Part shown: piece by piece, positions 34,105 through 41,957 of the stretch
How the letters are laid out: every line of letters starts with the position of its first letter
Numbering within the stretch: the first letter of the stretch is position 1
The notes under the pieces: generated by a model
Database searches by the model: none
What the model was told of the DNA's origin: nothing
The model's input: only the letters and a program-made list of their open reading frames with translations
Source: Candidatus Hydrogenedentota bacterium
GTDB taxonomy: Bacteria > Hydrogenedentota > Hydrogenedentia > Hydrogenedentales > JAEUWI01
Assembly (NCBI GenBank): GCA_016791475.1
Contig: JAEUWI010000048.1
Coordinates: 1 to 62,077, forward strand
Direction: 5' to 3'
Length of the DNA stretch: 62,077 bases
Position numbers and translations under genes: made by a program

Positions 34105-34217
34105 TGTGCGCAGGCCCCGTGCGCGAGGCGCGGGTGAGGCGCCCCGGTGATCGTATAAGGATTACACGGTCCGGCCCCGGATTGACACCCTTCTTTACGG
34201 ATCTTGCCCTGTTTTCA

Positions 34218-34233
34218 TTGGCACGCTCCTTGC
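34218..34233 (+). promoter_or_regulatory. Consensus sigma-54 promoter
   Basis: TTGGCACG, four bases, TTGC: the invariant -24 GG (34220-34221) and -12 GC (34232-34233) are exactly ten bases apart, matching the consensus at every key position. Transcription would start near 34245, giving a leader of about 47 bases before the lipoprotein start at 34292. The gene immediately upstream encodes a sigma-54 activator, the obvious candidate regulator. Confidence 0.9.
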
Positions 34234-34291
34234 CCCCTGTTCAGGAGGCGCGGCAGCAACCTGCCGCGCAGGAACCGAAGGAGTTTGAACC

Positions 34292-34858
34292 ATGAACACG
34301 TACAAAGTTTGGCCCACCCTGGCCGCACTGACCCTCCTCGCCGCGGGCGGCTGCAAGCAGGAAGCGCCACCCGCACCCGACCAGAGCGCGCCACCCGCGT
34401 CGGAAGCGCCCGTGAACACCGAGTCGGAGTTTCACCCGGCGCACCCGGTCGAATCGGGCCGTAGTTTGGAAGAAACGGGCCGTGAGTTGGGCCGGGAAGT
34501 TCGCGAGCTTGCCGAAGATGTGAAAGATGAGGCAAAGGACGCGAAAAATGAAATGAAGGATCTGATCGAGGAAGGTCGGGATTCCGCCCGGGATCAATGG
34601 AACCAAAGCGCCGAAGCGCTGGACGAGCAGCTCGAAGACCTGCGACACAGGATGGATGAACTGGGCGACGCATCCAGCGCGAAGGCCCGGGAATCCTGGG
34701 CCGGCATCGAGGCGGAGCGCGCCGAACTCGCCCGTGAGTTCGAGGAGTTGAAGGCGGCCAGCGAGGCGTCGGCGAAGGATCTGAATGCCCGGATCGAGGC
34801 CCGGGTGAAAAAACTCGGAGAAGCCATAGAAGCCTTCAAGGAAGAGTTGGGCAAGTAG
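34292..34858 (+). CDS. Coiled-coil lipoprotein under sigma-54 control
   Basis: A 188-residue lipoprotein. The signal LAALTLLAAGGC is followed by a proline/alanine-rich tether (QEAPPAPDQSAPPASEAP). Residues 60-188 are almost continuous charged amphipathic helix (EETGRELGREVRELAEDVKD, EALDEQLEDLRHRMDELG, EEAKAA-like heptads), resembling apolipoprotein- or YtxH-like coiled coils. It would sit on the periplasmic face of a membrane and could bridge or protect the envelope. AAGGAG precedes the ATG. The sigma-54 promoter immediately upstream makes it the likely output gene of this locus. Confidence 0.85.
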   Translation: MNTYKVWPTLAALTLLAAGGCKQEAPPAPDQSAPPASEAPVNTESEFHPAHPVESGRSLEETGRELGREVRELAEDVKDEAKDAKNEMKDLIEEGRDSARDQWNQSAEALDEQLEDLRHRMDELGDASSAKARESWAGIEAERAELAREFEELKAASEASAKDLNARIEARVKKLGEAIEAFKEELGK

Positions 34859-34961
34859 TCGAGTGTGTCCTCCAACGCGCCTTCGCGACACCCGCGCGCC
34901 ACGGTTGAACTGGCTGCGGGGCGCCGCGAAGGCGCGAGGCGTTCAATAACGGATTGGCCGC

Positions 34962-36548
34962 CTATGCGCCGCCGTCGGGTGCGCCGGTGTCCACTTTGGG
35001 CACGGGCGGGAACGCTTCGCCGGGCTTTCGTTCCACCGGCGACACGCTCATGCGCTTCCAGTCAATTTCGCCCTGCGGTTTCGTGTTGACAGGCCGATAC
35101 TTCCGAAAGGCGTGGTAGTTCCGAAATAGAATTCTCGACAGGAGATCGTCGGGCAGGTTCAGGCCATTGAGGGTTACACCGGGAATGGCGGGGGAGGTGT
35201 AGGTCTCCTTCGTGAGCATGTCTATATAGGCCTGAAACTGGACCGGCGCCCAGTCGTCCTTGCGTCCCTTGATCATCACCAGGTCCGTGGCGAACATGAA
35301 GCGATCGGGATACTTCTTGAAGATCCGCTTGAACTTGTCCGGCTCCTTCGAAATATAGAGCAGCCGCTCCTTCATGAAGTAGTCGCCGAAACTCACATCC
35401 GTGTACAGATTGGGGAAGGTATCCAGAAGCTCCTGCAGGCGATTGCTCTTCACGGTCGACAGGATAAAGTGAGGCGCCACCACCTTCATATCGGGGAACT
35501 GGGTGAGCACCGCGACAAATTCCTCCGCAAAGCCTTTCTTCTCGCCGAAGGGATTTACATGCAGCACGATGGGTATGTAGTTTTCCTCGCACCAGGCATA
35601 AAAGGGCAGCATGGCCGGGTCGTCCATGGCCACAGGGTGAAACATGTACTCGTGCTTCTTCGTGACGTAGCCGTGGCCCGTGTAGAGCTTCACGCCCGTC
35701 GCCCCCCGCCTCACCAGATCCTGGATCTTCGCGAGCTTGTCCGGATCCTCGGGGCTGAGCGTGGGCCACGCCTCGAAGCGCCCGGGGTAGGCCTGAACGA
35801 TCTTCAACAGTTCCTCGTTGTTTTCGTCGTAACCGGTAAAACCAACGGGTTCATTCAGGGTCAGCGTAAACTTGGAACTGCCCATGAGGCACATGGTCTG
35901 AATCCCGAACTGATCCATGGCCTTGAGAAAGAGCGGAGCCTCCGCAAGGCTTTCGATGTGCTCGTGCACATCGACAATGAGCCGCTTCTCCTTCATTTCC
36001 GCCAGACTCATGGGGCCGGGATCGACCCAGTCGGTCAAGGGTTCGCCATGGCGCGCGGGCGCGGTTGTCGGCTCGGTCGGCGCAGGCGGTTTCGCTTCGG
36101 CGGCGGGCGTGGCCGCCACGTTGGACTTGCCCGCGTCGGCGGTTCCACGGACGGGGGGGGCTCCCCTGTACCCTATCGTCAGAACTACGGCAAAGCCCAG
36201 AATAATCGCCGCCCCGACAATCTTGGGAATGACTCGGCTGTTGTTCGAAGTATCGGCTGCCACTCGCCAATCACGCACCAGCGTTTCGTCCGTCTTTTGA
36301 TCGCCCGCGTGGGTTGCCTTCGCTGGCACGGGCTTAGGCACGTGATTCTCGGGGAGCAGGGCATCCTTGAGTGAGGGCGCGTCTCCGGACGAATCCCGGT
36401 GTTCGCGGCGGTTTTTCCTTGGCCCGGGACGGCGCTTCCTGGCCTCGGGAGTGACCATGCCCGGTTTTTCGGGCATGAGGGCATCCTTCAGCGAAGGCTC
36501 CTTGTGGTCATGGGGATCGCGATGATCATCGTCGTGGTGCTTGCTCAT
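34962..36548 (-). CDS. Membrane-anchored periplasmic amidohydrolase with a duplicated cytoplasmic peptide motif
   Basis: About 528 residues. The first 100 are hydrophilic, His/Asp- then Arg/Lys-rich, and contain PSLKDALMPEK (18-28) and PSLKDALLPEN (58-68), two copies of one peptide exactly 40 residues apart. One membrane helix (about 107-127, KIVGAAIILGFAVVLTIGY) and a Pro/Ala-rich linker lead to an amidohydrolase-2 TIM barrel: metal-binding VDVHEHIES, GATGVKLYTGHG, PIVLHVNP, VVAPHFILS, FMFATDLVM. The predicted topology puts the enzyme outside and the repeats in the cytoplasm, where they could dock a partner. The substrate is unknown. The start at 36548 is favoured over one 11 codons earlier only because it precedes the charged motif directly. 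Confidence 0.82.
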   Translation of the reverse strand: MSKHHDDDHRDPHDHKEPSLKDALMPEKPGMVTPEARKRRPGPRKNRREHRDSSGDAPSLKDALLPENHVPKPVPAKATHAGDQKTDETLVRDWRVAADTSNNSRVIPKIVGAAIILGFAVVLTIGYRGAPPVRGTADAGKSNVAATPAAEAKPPAPTEPTTAPARHGEPLTDWVDPGPMSLAEMKEKRLIVDVHEHIESLAEAPLFLKAMDQFGIQTMCLMGSSKFTLTLNEPVGFTGYDENNEELLKIVQAYPGRFEAWPTLSPEDPDKLAKIQDLVRRGATGVKLYTGHGYVTKKHEYMFHPVAMDDPAMLPFYAWCEENYIPIVLHVNPFGEKKGFAEEFVAVLTQFPDMKVVAPHFILSTVKSNRLQELLDTFPNLYTDVSFGDYFMKERLLYISKEPDKFKRIFKKYPDRFMFATDLVMIKGRKDDWAPVQFQAYIDMLTKETYTSPAIPGVTLNGLNLPDDLLSRILFRNYHAFRKYRPVNTKPQGEIDWKRMSVSPVERKPGEAFPPVPKVDTGAPDGGA

Positions 36549-36718
36549 GGGAGTACTGCCTCTACCTTTGCCGGTGGCCACCGCCGGGGGGCCCTGTTCA
36601 GTATACGGATTTGGGCATGCCGGAGGAAACTCGGCGTAGCGGGAAATCGGACCGTTCAGACCGATCCGGCGAATCCGGTTGAATTGAACCCCGAAGGCAC
36701 GGGCTTCCGGCCTCCATT

Positions 36719-36747
36719 TTGACCCCCGTATGCATAGTCCGTATAAT
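36719..36747 (+). promoter_or_regulatory. Near-consensus sigma-70 promoter of aroA
   Basis: TTGACC (36719-36724), a 17-base spacer and a perfect TATAAT (36742-36747). Transcription would begin near 36754, about 57 bases before the aroA start. Just upstream (36650-36685) are degenerate gaccgatcc/gaatccgg words like those at 11875-11945. Confidence 0.8.
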
Positions 36748-36810
36748 CACGGATTCCCATGAGCCCGCAGCGGGCGCACCATATCCCGATAGCACCAGAA
36801 AGTATGAACC

Positions 36811-38085
36811 ATGAAATTGCTCGTCGAAGGCGCCCCCCTGCGCGGCACCGCGGAAATCCCCGGCTCCAAATCCCACTGCATTCGTGCCGTGGCCATCGCG
36901 TCTCTGGCGCCGGGTGAAAGCGTCATTCGCCAGCCCCTCGACTCCGAGGATGCCCGGGCGGCCTTCCGCGCCTATAAGGCCTTCGGCGCGACGATTGTGG
37001 ACGAGGGCGATGTTTGGCGCGTGAATGGTTTCGGCGGCAAACCCCGGACGCCCGACTGCGTGATTGATGTGGCCAACTCCGGCACCACGATGCGCATCGC
37101 CCTGGGCAGCGCCACGCTGAACCCCGACGGCATCACGGTGCTGACGGGCGATAAACAGGTGTGCAGCCGGCCCTGCGGCCCCCTGGCGAAGTCCCTCAAT
37201 GACCTCGGGGCCAACGTCCGTTCTACGCGCGGCGGCACCACCCCGCCCTTCGTGGTGGAAGGCACACTGCGCGGCGGAAAGACGTCGATTGAAGCCGTAA
37301 CAAGCCAATATGTCACGTCGCTGCTGATCAACGCGCCGCTCGCCGAGAAGGACAGCCACATTCTCGTTCCGCTGCTGAACGAGCGTCCCTATGTCGGCAT
37401 TACCCTCGACTGGATTCGACGCCAGGGCATCAAAGTGGAAGCCGCCGACGACTGGAGCGAATTCCACATTCCCGGTGGGCAGACCTATCTGCCCGTGGAC
37501 CGGCGCATTCCCGGCGACTTCTCCTCGGCGACGTTCTTCCTCGCCGCGGGCGCCATGGGCGACAACGAGGTCTATTCCTCCGGCCTTGATATGGGCGACA
37601 CCCAGGGCGACAAGGCCGTGGTGGACTACCTCAAACAGATGGGTGCGGAGGTGCGCATCGATGCCGAAGGGATCAACGTGCGCGCGAAGGATCTCGTCGG
37701 ATGCGAGATTGACATGAACGCCACGCCCGACGCCCTGCCCATGATGGCCGTGGTCGGTTGCTTCGCGAAAGGCACGACGCGATTGGTCAACGTGCCCCAG
37801 GCGCGTCTCAAGGAGACCGATCGCATTGCCGTCATGAATCAGGAGCTATCCAAAATGGGCGCCAGGATCACCGAGCTGCCCGACGGCCTGATCATTGAGC
37901 AGAGCGACCTCCGGCCCGCCGAAGTGGAGGGCCATGACGATCACCGTGTGGTGATGTCGCTGGCGATTGCCGGTTCCATGCTGCCCGGTACGACGACGAT
38001 TAACGGTTGTGAGGCGATGAATATTACGTTTCCGACGTTTTGCGAAGCGCTCGTCGGCCTCGGCGGAAAAGCGCGGGTGATCTGA
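36811..38085 (+). CDS. aroA: 3-phosphoshikimate 1-carboxyvinyltransferase (EPSP synthase)
   Basis: A 424-residue two-domain enzyme joining shikimate-3-phosphate and phosphoenolpyruvate. The opening PGSKSHCIRAVAIASL is the substrate loop (more often SKSxTNRA), VANSGTTMRIALGS is the second, and RIPGDFSSATFFLAAGAM, ARLKETDRIAVM and GHDDHRVVMSLAIAG are conserved catalytic segments. The TGDKQVCSRPCGPL loop is cysteine-rich compared with usual sequences. It has its own strong promoter and is followed by a structured intergenic element. aroE lies about 14 kb upstream and the kinase-chorismate synthase fusion 2 kb downstream. Confidence 0.93.
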   Translation: MKLLVEGAPLRGTAEIPGSKSHCIRAVAIASLAPGESVIRQPLDSEDARAAFRAYKAFGATIVDEGDVWRVNGFGGKPRTPDCVIDVANSGTTMRIALGSATLNPDGITVLTGDKQVCSRPCGPLAKSLNDLGANVRSTRGGTTPPFVVEGTLRGGKTSIEAVTSQYVTSLLINAPLAEKDSHILVPLLNERPYVGITLDWIRRQGIKVEAADDWSEFHIPGGQTYLPVDRRIPGDFSSATFFLAAGAMGDNEVYSSGLDMGDTQGDKAVVDYLKQMGAEVRIDAEGINVRAKDLVGCEIDMNATPDALPMMAVVGCFAKGTTRLVNVPQARLKETDRIAVMNQELSKMGARITELPDGLIIEQSDLRPAEVEGHDDHRVVMSLAIAGSMLPGTTTINGCEAMNITFPTFCEALVGLGGKARVI

Positions 38086-38107
38086 AGGCCTGCGAAGTTA
38101 TTGCGCA

Positions 38108-38188
38108 GCGGGAGCACGGACTTTTCAGTCCGTGATTGTCGTGCGACTCCGTCGCACGAAACGCGGGTAAGAAAGCCCGCGCTCCCGT
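38108..38188. repeat. Four-way-junction (cruciform-like) intergenic element
   Basis: An outer stem cgggagc (38109-38115) / gctcccg (38181-38187) encloses three hairpins: cacggact / agtccgtg (38115-38134), tcgtgcgac / gtcgcacga (38139-38159) and cgcggg / cccgcg (38162-38181). The whole 80-base unit folds as a cloverleaf, yet it has no tRNA T-loop, anticodon context or CCA-like end. It lies just downstream of aroA and could be a repetitive extragenic or non-autonomous mobile element, or an RNA processing site. Confidence 0.75.
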
Positions 38189-38344
38189 TTCGGCACGACG
38201 TAGTGTGACCTCACGAATGGGACCTCTGCGACCACAAAGGCAGCAGGCGGTTGAAATTCAGCCGTCCCTGCAGTCTCAGATGTCTCTGAAATCCGGGTCG
38301 TGGACTGTGGCCTTAAACTGCTCTTCAGCCAAGAAAGACTTCCC

Positions 38345-39601
38345 ATGGACTGGCGCTATTTCGATGCCCAACAGGATCAGGACGCGGCGGAACGTCTCTG
38401 GCACGAAGCCGGGTGGCTCAACCGTCACGATGCGCAGGCCTGCAAGGGTATGGCCGCCTACACCGCATCCGGAAGGGGCTATGCGGGGCTGGTCCATGGC
38501 GCGCCCGAGTGCCTTGTTTTCACAGCCCCGGCCAACATTCGCCACCTCGATGCCGAACTCAGTCTCTGCGGCGTAACGGGCGTGGCCACCAGCCGCAACG
38601 GGCGCAAGCAGGGTCTCGCCCTAGGACTTACCGCCCGCGCCGTGGCCGAAGCGGGTCGCGACGGATTCGCCGTGGCGGGGCTTAGCACCTTCGAACAGGG
38701 CTTCTACAATCGAATCGGTTTCGGCAATGCCGCCTACGAGCATCTCTGGCGCTTCGATCCCGTCCGCCTCACCGTCTCGGACAAAGTCCGTGCGCCACAC
38801 CATCTTTACCCCTCCGACTTCGAAGCGGTTCACGACGCGCGCCTGAGCCGAAAGCGATTCCACGGAAGCGTGTCCGTACTCGATCCCCGCATGACGCAGT
38901 CCACGCTCTTGCGAACGCCGGGCGGTTTTGGACTCGGCTATTTTGACGGTCCGGGCGAGACGCCCTCCCACGGGCTCTGGTGTGGCGTACAACAAATGAT
39001 GAGCGGACCCTACGTCGTCGAATTTTTGTTCTGGAAGACGGGGGACCAGCTCCTCGAATTGCTCGGCCTTATCAAGCAGTGGGGCGACCAGATACGCCAG
39101 GTGAATCTAGCGGAACCTTCCGGGATTCAGCTTCAAGACCTAATGGATCGGCCCACGCAGCACTTTAACAGCACGGCAGGCGGAAACTTCCCCAGCGGTT
39201 GTCAGGGCCGGGCCTGGTTTCAATATCGGATGCTTGACCTGGTGGCGTGTGTCGCCGCAACCCATCTGACCGGTCCGGAGCTGACCTTTAACCTGGAATT
39301 ACACGATCCCATGGAGGCATATCAGCCACGCCACGCCGATCTCTTCAAAGGAATTGACTGGCGCGGTATCTCCGGCAGCTATCGGGTGTCTTTCGGCCGG
39401 GAAAGCCATGTGGACGCGGGCTTCGACGACAGACTCCCCACGTTGACGGCTTCGGTCGGCGCCTTCACCCGACTCTGGCTCGGCGTACGCCCGGCGACCG
39501 GCCTGGCGGTGACCGATGAACTCTCGGGGTCGCCGGAACTGCTCCACCAATTGGATGAATGCTTCCGTCTACCCCCACCAATCACCGATTGGCAGTTCTG
39601 A
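38345..39601 (+). CDS. Eis-like GNAT N-acetyltransferase
   Basis: A 418-residue protein with the layout of the Eis (enhanced intracellular survival) family: an N-terminal GNAT domain with acetyl-CoA loop (CGVTGVATSRNGRKQGLALG), the family-typical LSTFEQGFYNRIGFGNAAYE, a second GNAT-like domain, and a C-terminal SCP2-like domain ending FTRLWLGVRPATGLAVTDEL. Eis proteins acetylate amines, including aminoglycosides in mycobacteria; no specific substrate can be claimed here. The start at 38345 is chosen because the domain begins at once and an AAGAAAG lies upstream. Confidence 0.82.
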   Translation: MDWRYFDAQQDQDAAERLWHEAGWLNRHDAQACKGMAAYTASGRGYAGLVHGAPECLVFTAPANIRHLDAELSLCGVTGVATSRNGRKQGLALGLTARAVAEAGRDGFAVAGLSTFEQGFYNRIGFGNAAYEHLWRFDPVRLTVSDKVRAPHHLYPSDFEAVHDARLSRKRFHGSVSVLDPRMTQSTLLRTPGGFGLGYFDGPGETPSHGLWCGVQQMMSGPYVVEFLFWKTGDQLLELLGLIKQWGDQIRQVNLAEPSGIQLQDLMDRPTQHFNSTAGGNFPSGCQGRAWFQYRMLDLVACVAATHLTGPELTFNLELHDPMEAYQPRHADLFKGIDWRGISGSYRVSFGRESHVDAGFDDRLPTLTASVGAFTRLWLGVRPATGLAVTDELSGSPELLHQLDECFRLPPPITDWQF

Positions 39602-40230
39602 GGGGACGGACACGCGCCCGCCACCAGGGCGAGGGAGTGAAACGTTGCGTCAAACCGCCATTGTTGGATTGGGAAGAGAACGTCAACGCGCGTGCCTGTC
39701 TCCTGGGGGGGACGCGGACTAAACAGAATCTTCCCCGAGTATTCTTGTACCCTCACGACCTCCAAAGAAATATTGCCCCACAGATCCACACAGATCCGCA
39801 CAGATAAGAGGAAGAGACGCAACAATTTTCGATTGGGCTATGACGTGATGGGTTGTTCTTGCTTTTTCTGTACAGATCTGTGTCGATCTGTGTGGAGCTG
39901 TGGGGAAATACTTTGTTGCTTGCCATGAAGGTGCCGACATTTTTGGGAAGAATCTCGATCACTTTCTATATGTTCCACGTCGAGATTCCAGCATCCCCTG
40001 GGACATTTCGCAGACGCGCCGTGGCGGGCCGCCGCACTGTAGTGGGATCTGCTCGGGTGGGTGCTTATTGAAGGCCAACGAAAACTTTGCTACTGCGCAG
40101 TTTCGGTTGCGGCGGTACGTCCCTTGGTCGCTCAAAACTGGATCCTGCGGGCTCCGGTATGAAAAGATCATAGGTTCCCGAGTCGAGCGGCCTTTTTCTG
40201 CCTGCCGCCCATCCAAAGAAAGAATTTCTG
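39602..40230. other. Large gene-free gap with a repeat hairpin and a palindrome
   Basis: About 630 bases without a convincing gene. It holds the cacagatc hairpin (39770-39906) and a perfect 8-base inverted repeat aatctcga / tcgagatt (39951-39958 and 39980-39987). The last 100 bases lead into the kinase-chorismate synthase gene, whose ATG is preceded by AAAGAAAG. Open frames here lack family features. Confidence 0.6.
39770..39906. repeat. Inverted short-word repeat (cacagatc)
   Basis: Left arm ccccacagatccacacagat (from 39775) and right arm acagatctgtgtcgatctgt, then gtggagctgtgggg (to 39904), are reverse complements with few mismatches around a loop of about 60 bases. The repeated word is cacagatc. 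It lies in the gap between the acetyltransferase and aroK-aroC genes. Confidence 0.8.
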
Positions 40231-41847
40231 ATGAATATTGTACTTATGGGTTCCAAGGGCGCCGGCAAGAGTACCCTCGGCACCGCGCTGGCGGCACTCA
40301 CCGGCATGGACACCATTGATACCGACCGCCGCATTGAGACCCGCTATCAGGAAACCCAGGGCGAGGCCGCGACCTGCCGCGAGATCTTCAAGGCCGCCGG
40401 CGAGGCGGGTTTTCGCGCCCTGGAGCGCGCCGTGGCCCTGGAATCCGCGGAAGCCTCCTACAAACTGATCATTACCGGTGGCGGCATGATGATGGACCCC
40501 GATGCCCGCCGCGCCCTGCGCCTCAATGCCATACTGGTCTTTCTCACCGCCGCCCCGGACGTGCTATGGGCGCGCGCCACGGAAAAGGGGCTTCCTCCCT
40601 GGCTCACGGGCCCCGAAGGCCGCGTCAAGTTCGAAGAACAGGCCGCCCACCGCACCGAGGTGCTGCGCCCCTTTGCGGATATCGTGTTTGACACCACCGA
40701 GGGCAGTCCGGACGAGCAGGCCGCCCGACTCGCGGATTACATCGGCGAGGAACTGGCCGTGCGCCAGACCTCCGCGAATACCTACGGTGACGTGATCCGT
40801 ATGACCGGCTTCGGCGAGAGCCACGGCCGCGCCATCGGCACCGTGCTCGAAGGCATGCGCCCCGGAATCGAGTTCAGCGAGGAAATCCTCCAGGAGCAAC
40901 TCGATCGTCGCCGTCCGGGCCAGAGCAAGGTGGTTACCCAGCGCAAAGAGCCGGACACGGTGGAGATCCTTTCCGGCGTCTTCGAGGGCAAGACCACCGG
41001 CGCGCCCATTGCCATGGTGATTTATAATCAGGATCAGCGCTCCAAAAATTACGACAACGTCAAGGACGTGTTTCGTCCCGGCCACGGCGACTTCACGTTT
41101 TATAAGAAATACGGCTTCCGCGACTATCGCGGCGGTGGGCGTCAGTCCGGCCGCGAGACCGCGTGCCGCGTGGCCGCCGGCGCCGTGCCGCTGAAGATGC
41201 TGAAAGAAAAGGGCGTCCGCATCGTCGCCCACGCCACGGAAGTGGCCGGTATCGAAGCGAAGACCGTCGACTACGATTTCATCGAGCAGAACCCCGTGCG
41301 CTGCGCCGACCCCGAAGCGGCGAAGGCCATGGAGCAGGCCATTCTCGATGCGCGGAGCGACAAGGACTCCGTGGGTGGCGTGATCCAGTTGGAGATCCAC
41401 GGGCTGCCCGTAGGCCTCGGTGACCCCATCTTCGGCAAGCTCGACGCGCGCCTCTGCACCGCCATCATGACCATCGGCGCGATCAAGGGTGTGGAAGTGG
41501 GGGGGGGCTTTGCCCTCTGCAAGCTGCGCGGCAGCCAGGCCAACGACGCGATGTATGACGGCAAGTTTCTCAGCAACTATGCCGGGGGCATTTTGGGCGG
41601 AATTTCCACGGGCGATCCAATTGTGCTGAAGGTGGCCGTAAAGCCGACCGCCTCGATTGCGAAGCAGCAAACGACGACCAACGAGCATGGGGACAACGTG
41701 GAGATTGAGGTGCTGGGTCGTCACGATCCGTGCATTGTTCCCCGTGCCGTGCCGGTCATCGAAGCGATGGCCGCCCTGGTCATTCTCGATGCGTGGGAGG
41801 TTCAGAGTCGCTTGAATCCGGAGTGGGCGGCGGCGAATCCGCTGTAA
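40231..41847 (+). CDS. Bifunctional shikimate kinase-chorismate synthase fusion
   Basis: A 538-residue fusion. Residues 1-175 are shikimate kinase: P-loop GSKGAGKSTLG, MDTIDTDRRIE with the shikimate-contacting Asp, and the ITGGGMMM turn. After a short alanine-rich linker, residues 184-538 are full-length chorismate synthase: TGFGESHGRAIGTVLEG, RRRPGQSKVVTQRKEPD, EGKTTGAPIAMVI, FRPGHGDFTFYKKYGFRDYR, GGGRQSGRETACRVAAGA and SIAKQQTT. The two activities are the fifth and seventh pathway steps; the intervening EPSP synthase is encoded separately at 36811. There is no frameshift or internal stop at the junction. A hairpin of gtggacta words follows and may terminate transcription. Confidence 0.93.
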   Translation: MNIVLMGSKGAGKSTLGTALAALTGMDTIDTDRRIETRYQETQGEAATCREIFKAAGEAGFRALERAVALESAEASYKLIITGGGMMMDPDARRALRLNAILVFLTAAPDVLWARATEKGLPPWLTGPEGRVKFEEQAAHRTEVLRPFADIVFDTTEGSPDEQAARLADYIGEELAVRQTSANTYGDVIRMTGFGESHGRAIGTVLEGMRPGIEFSEEILQEQLDRRRPGQSKVVTQRKEPDTVEILSGVFEGKTTGAPIAMVIYNQDQRSKNYDNVKDVFRPGHGDFTFYKKYGFRDYRGGGRQSGRETACRVAAGAVPLKMLKEKGVRIVAHATEVAGIEAKTVDYDFIEQNPVRCADPEAAKAMEQAILDARSDKDSVGGVIQLEIHGLPVGLGDPIFGKLDARLCTAIMTIGAIKGVEVGGGFALCKLRGSQANDAMYDGKFLSNYAGGILGGISTGDPIVLKVAVKPTASIAKQQTTTNEHGDNVEIEVLGRHDPCIVPRAVPVIEAMAALVILDAWEVQSRLNPEWAAANPL

Positions 41848-41860
41848 GGGGCGAAAAACC

Positions 41861-41935
41861 GTGGACTAAGTGGACGGGATGGACTAAGTGGACCGAGTGG
41901 ACTGATGTCCGCCTTAGTCCACTCGGTCCACTTTG
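41861..41935. repeat. Inverted short-word repeat (gtggacta), possible bidirectional terminator
   Basis: The arms aagtggaccgagtggactga (41886-41905) and ttagtccactcggtccactt (41914-41933) pair at 19 of 20 positions around an 8-base loop, with two more gtggact words before them. It lies between convergent stops (41847 and 41958), a natural place for a shared terminator. Confidence 0.88.
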
Positions 41936-41957
41936 TACAAGTTGGAGGGGATCTCTC

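Noticed and set aside
38108-38188. tRNA gene suggested by the cloverleaf shape
   Set aside because: There is no T-loop sequence, no plausible anticodon arm context and the stem lengths do not match a tRNA.
39900-40319. Frame of 139 codons in the gap before the aroK-aroC fusion
   Set aside because: It starts within a repeat arm, overlaps the fusion gene out of frame and has no domain features.
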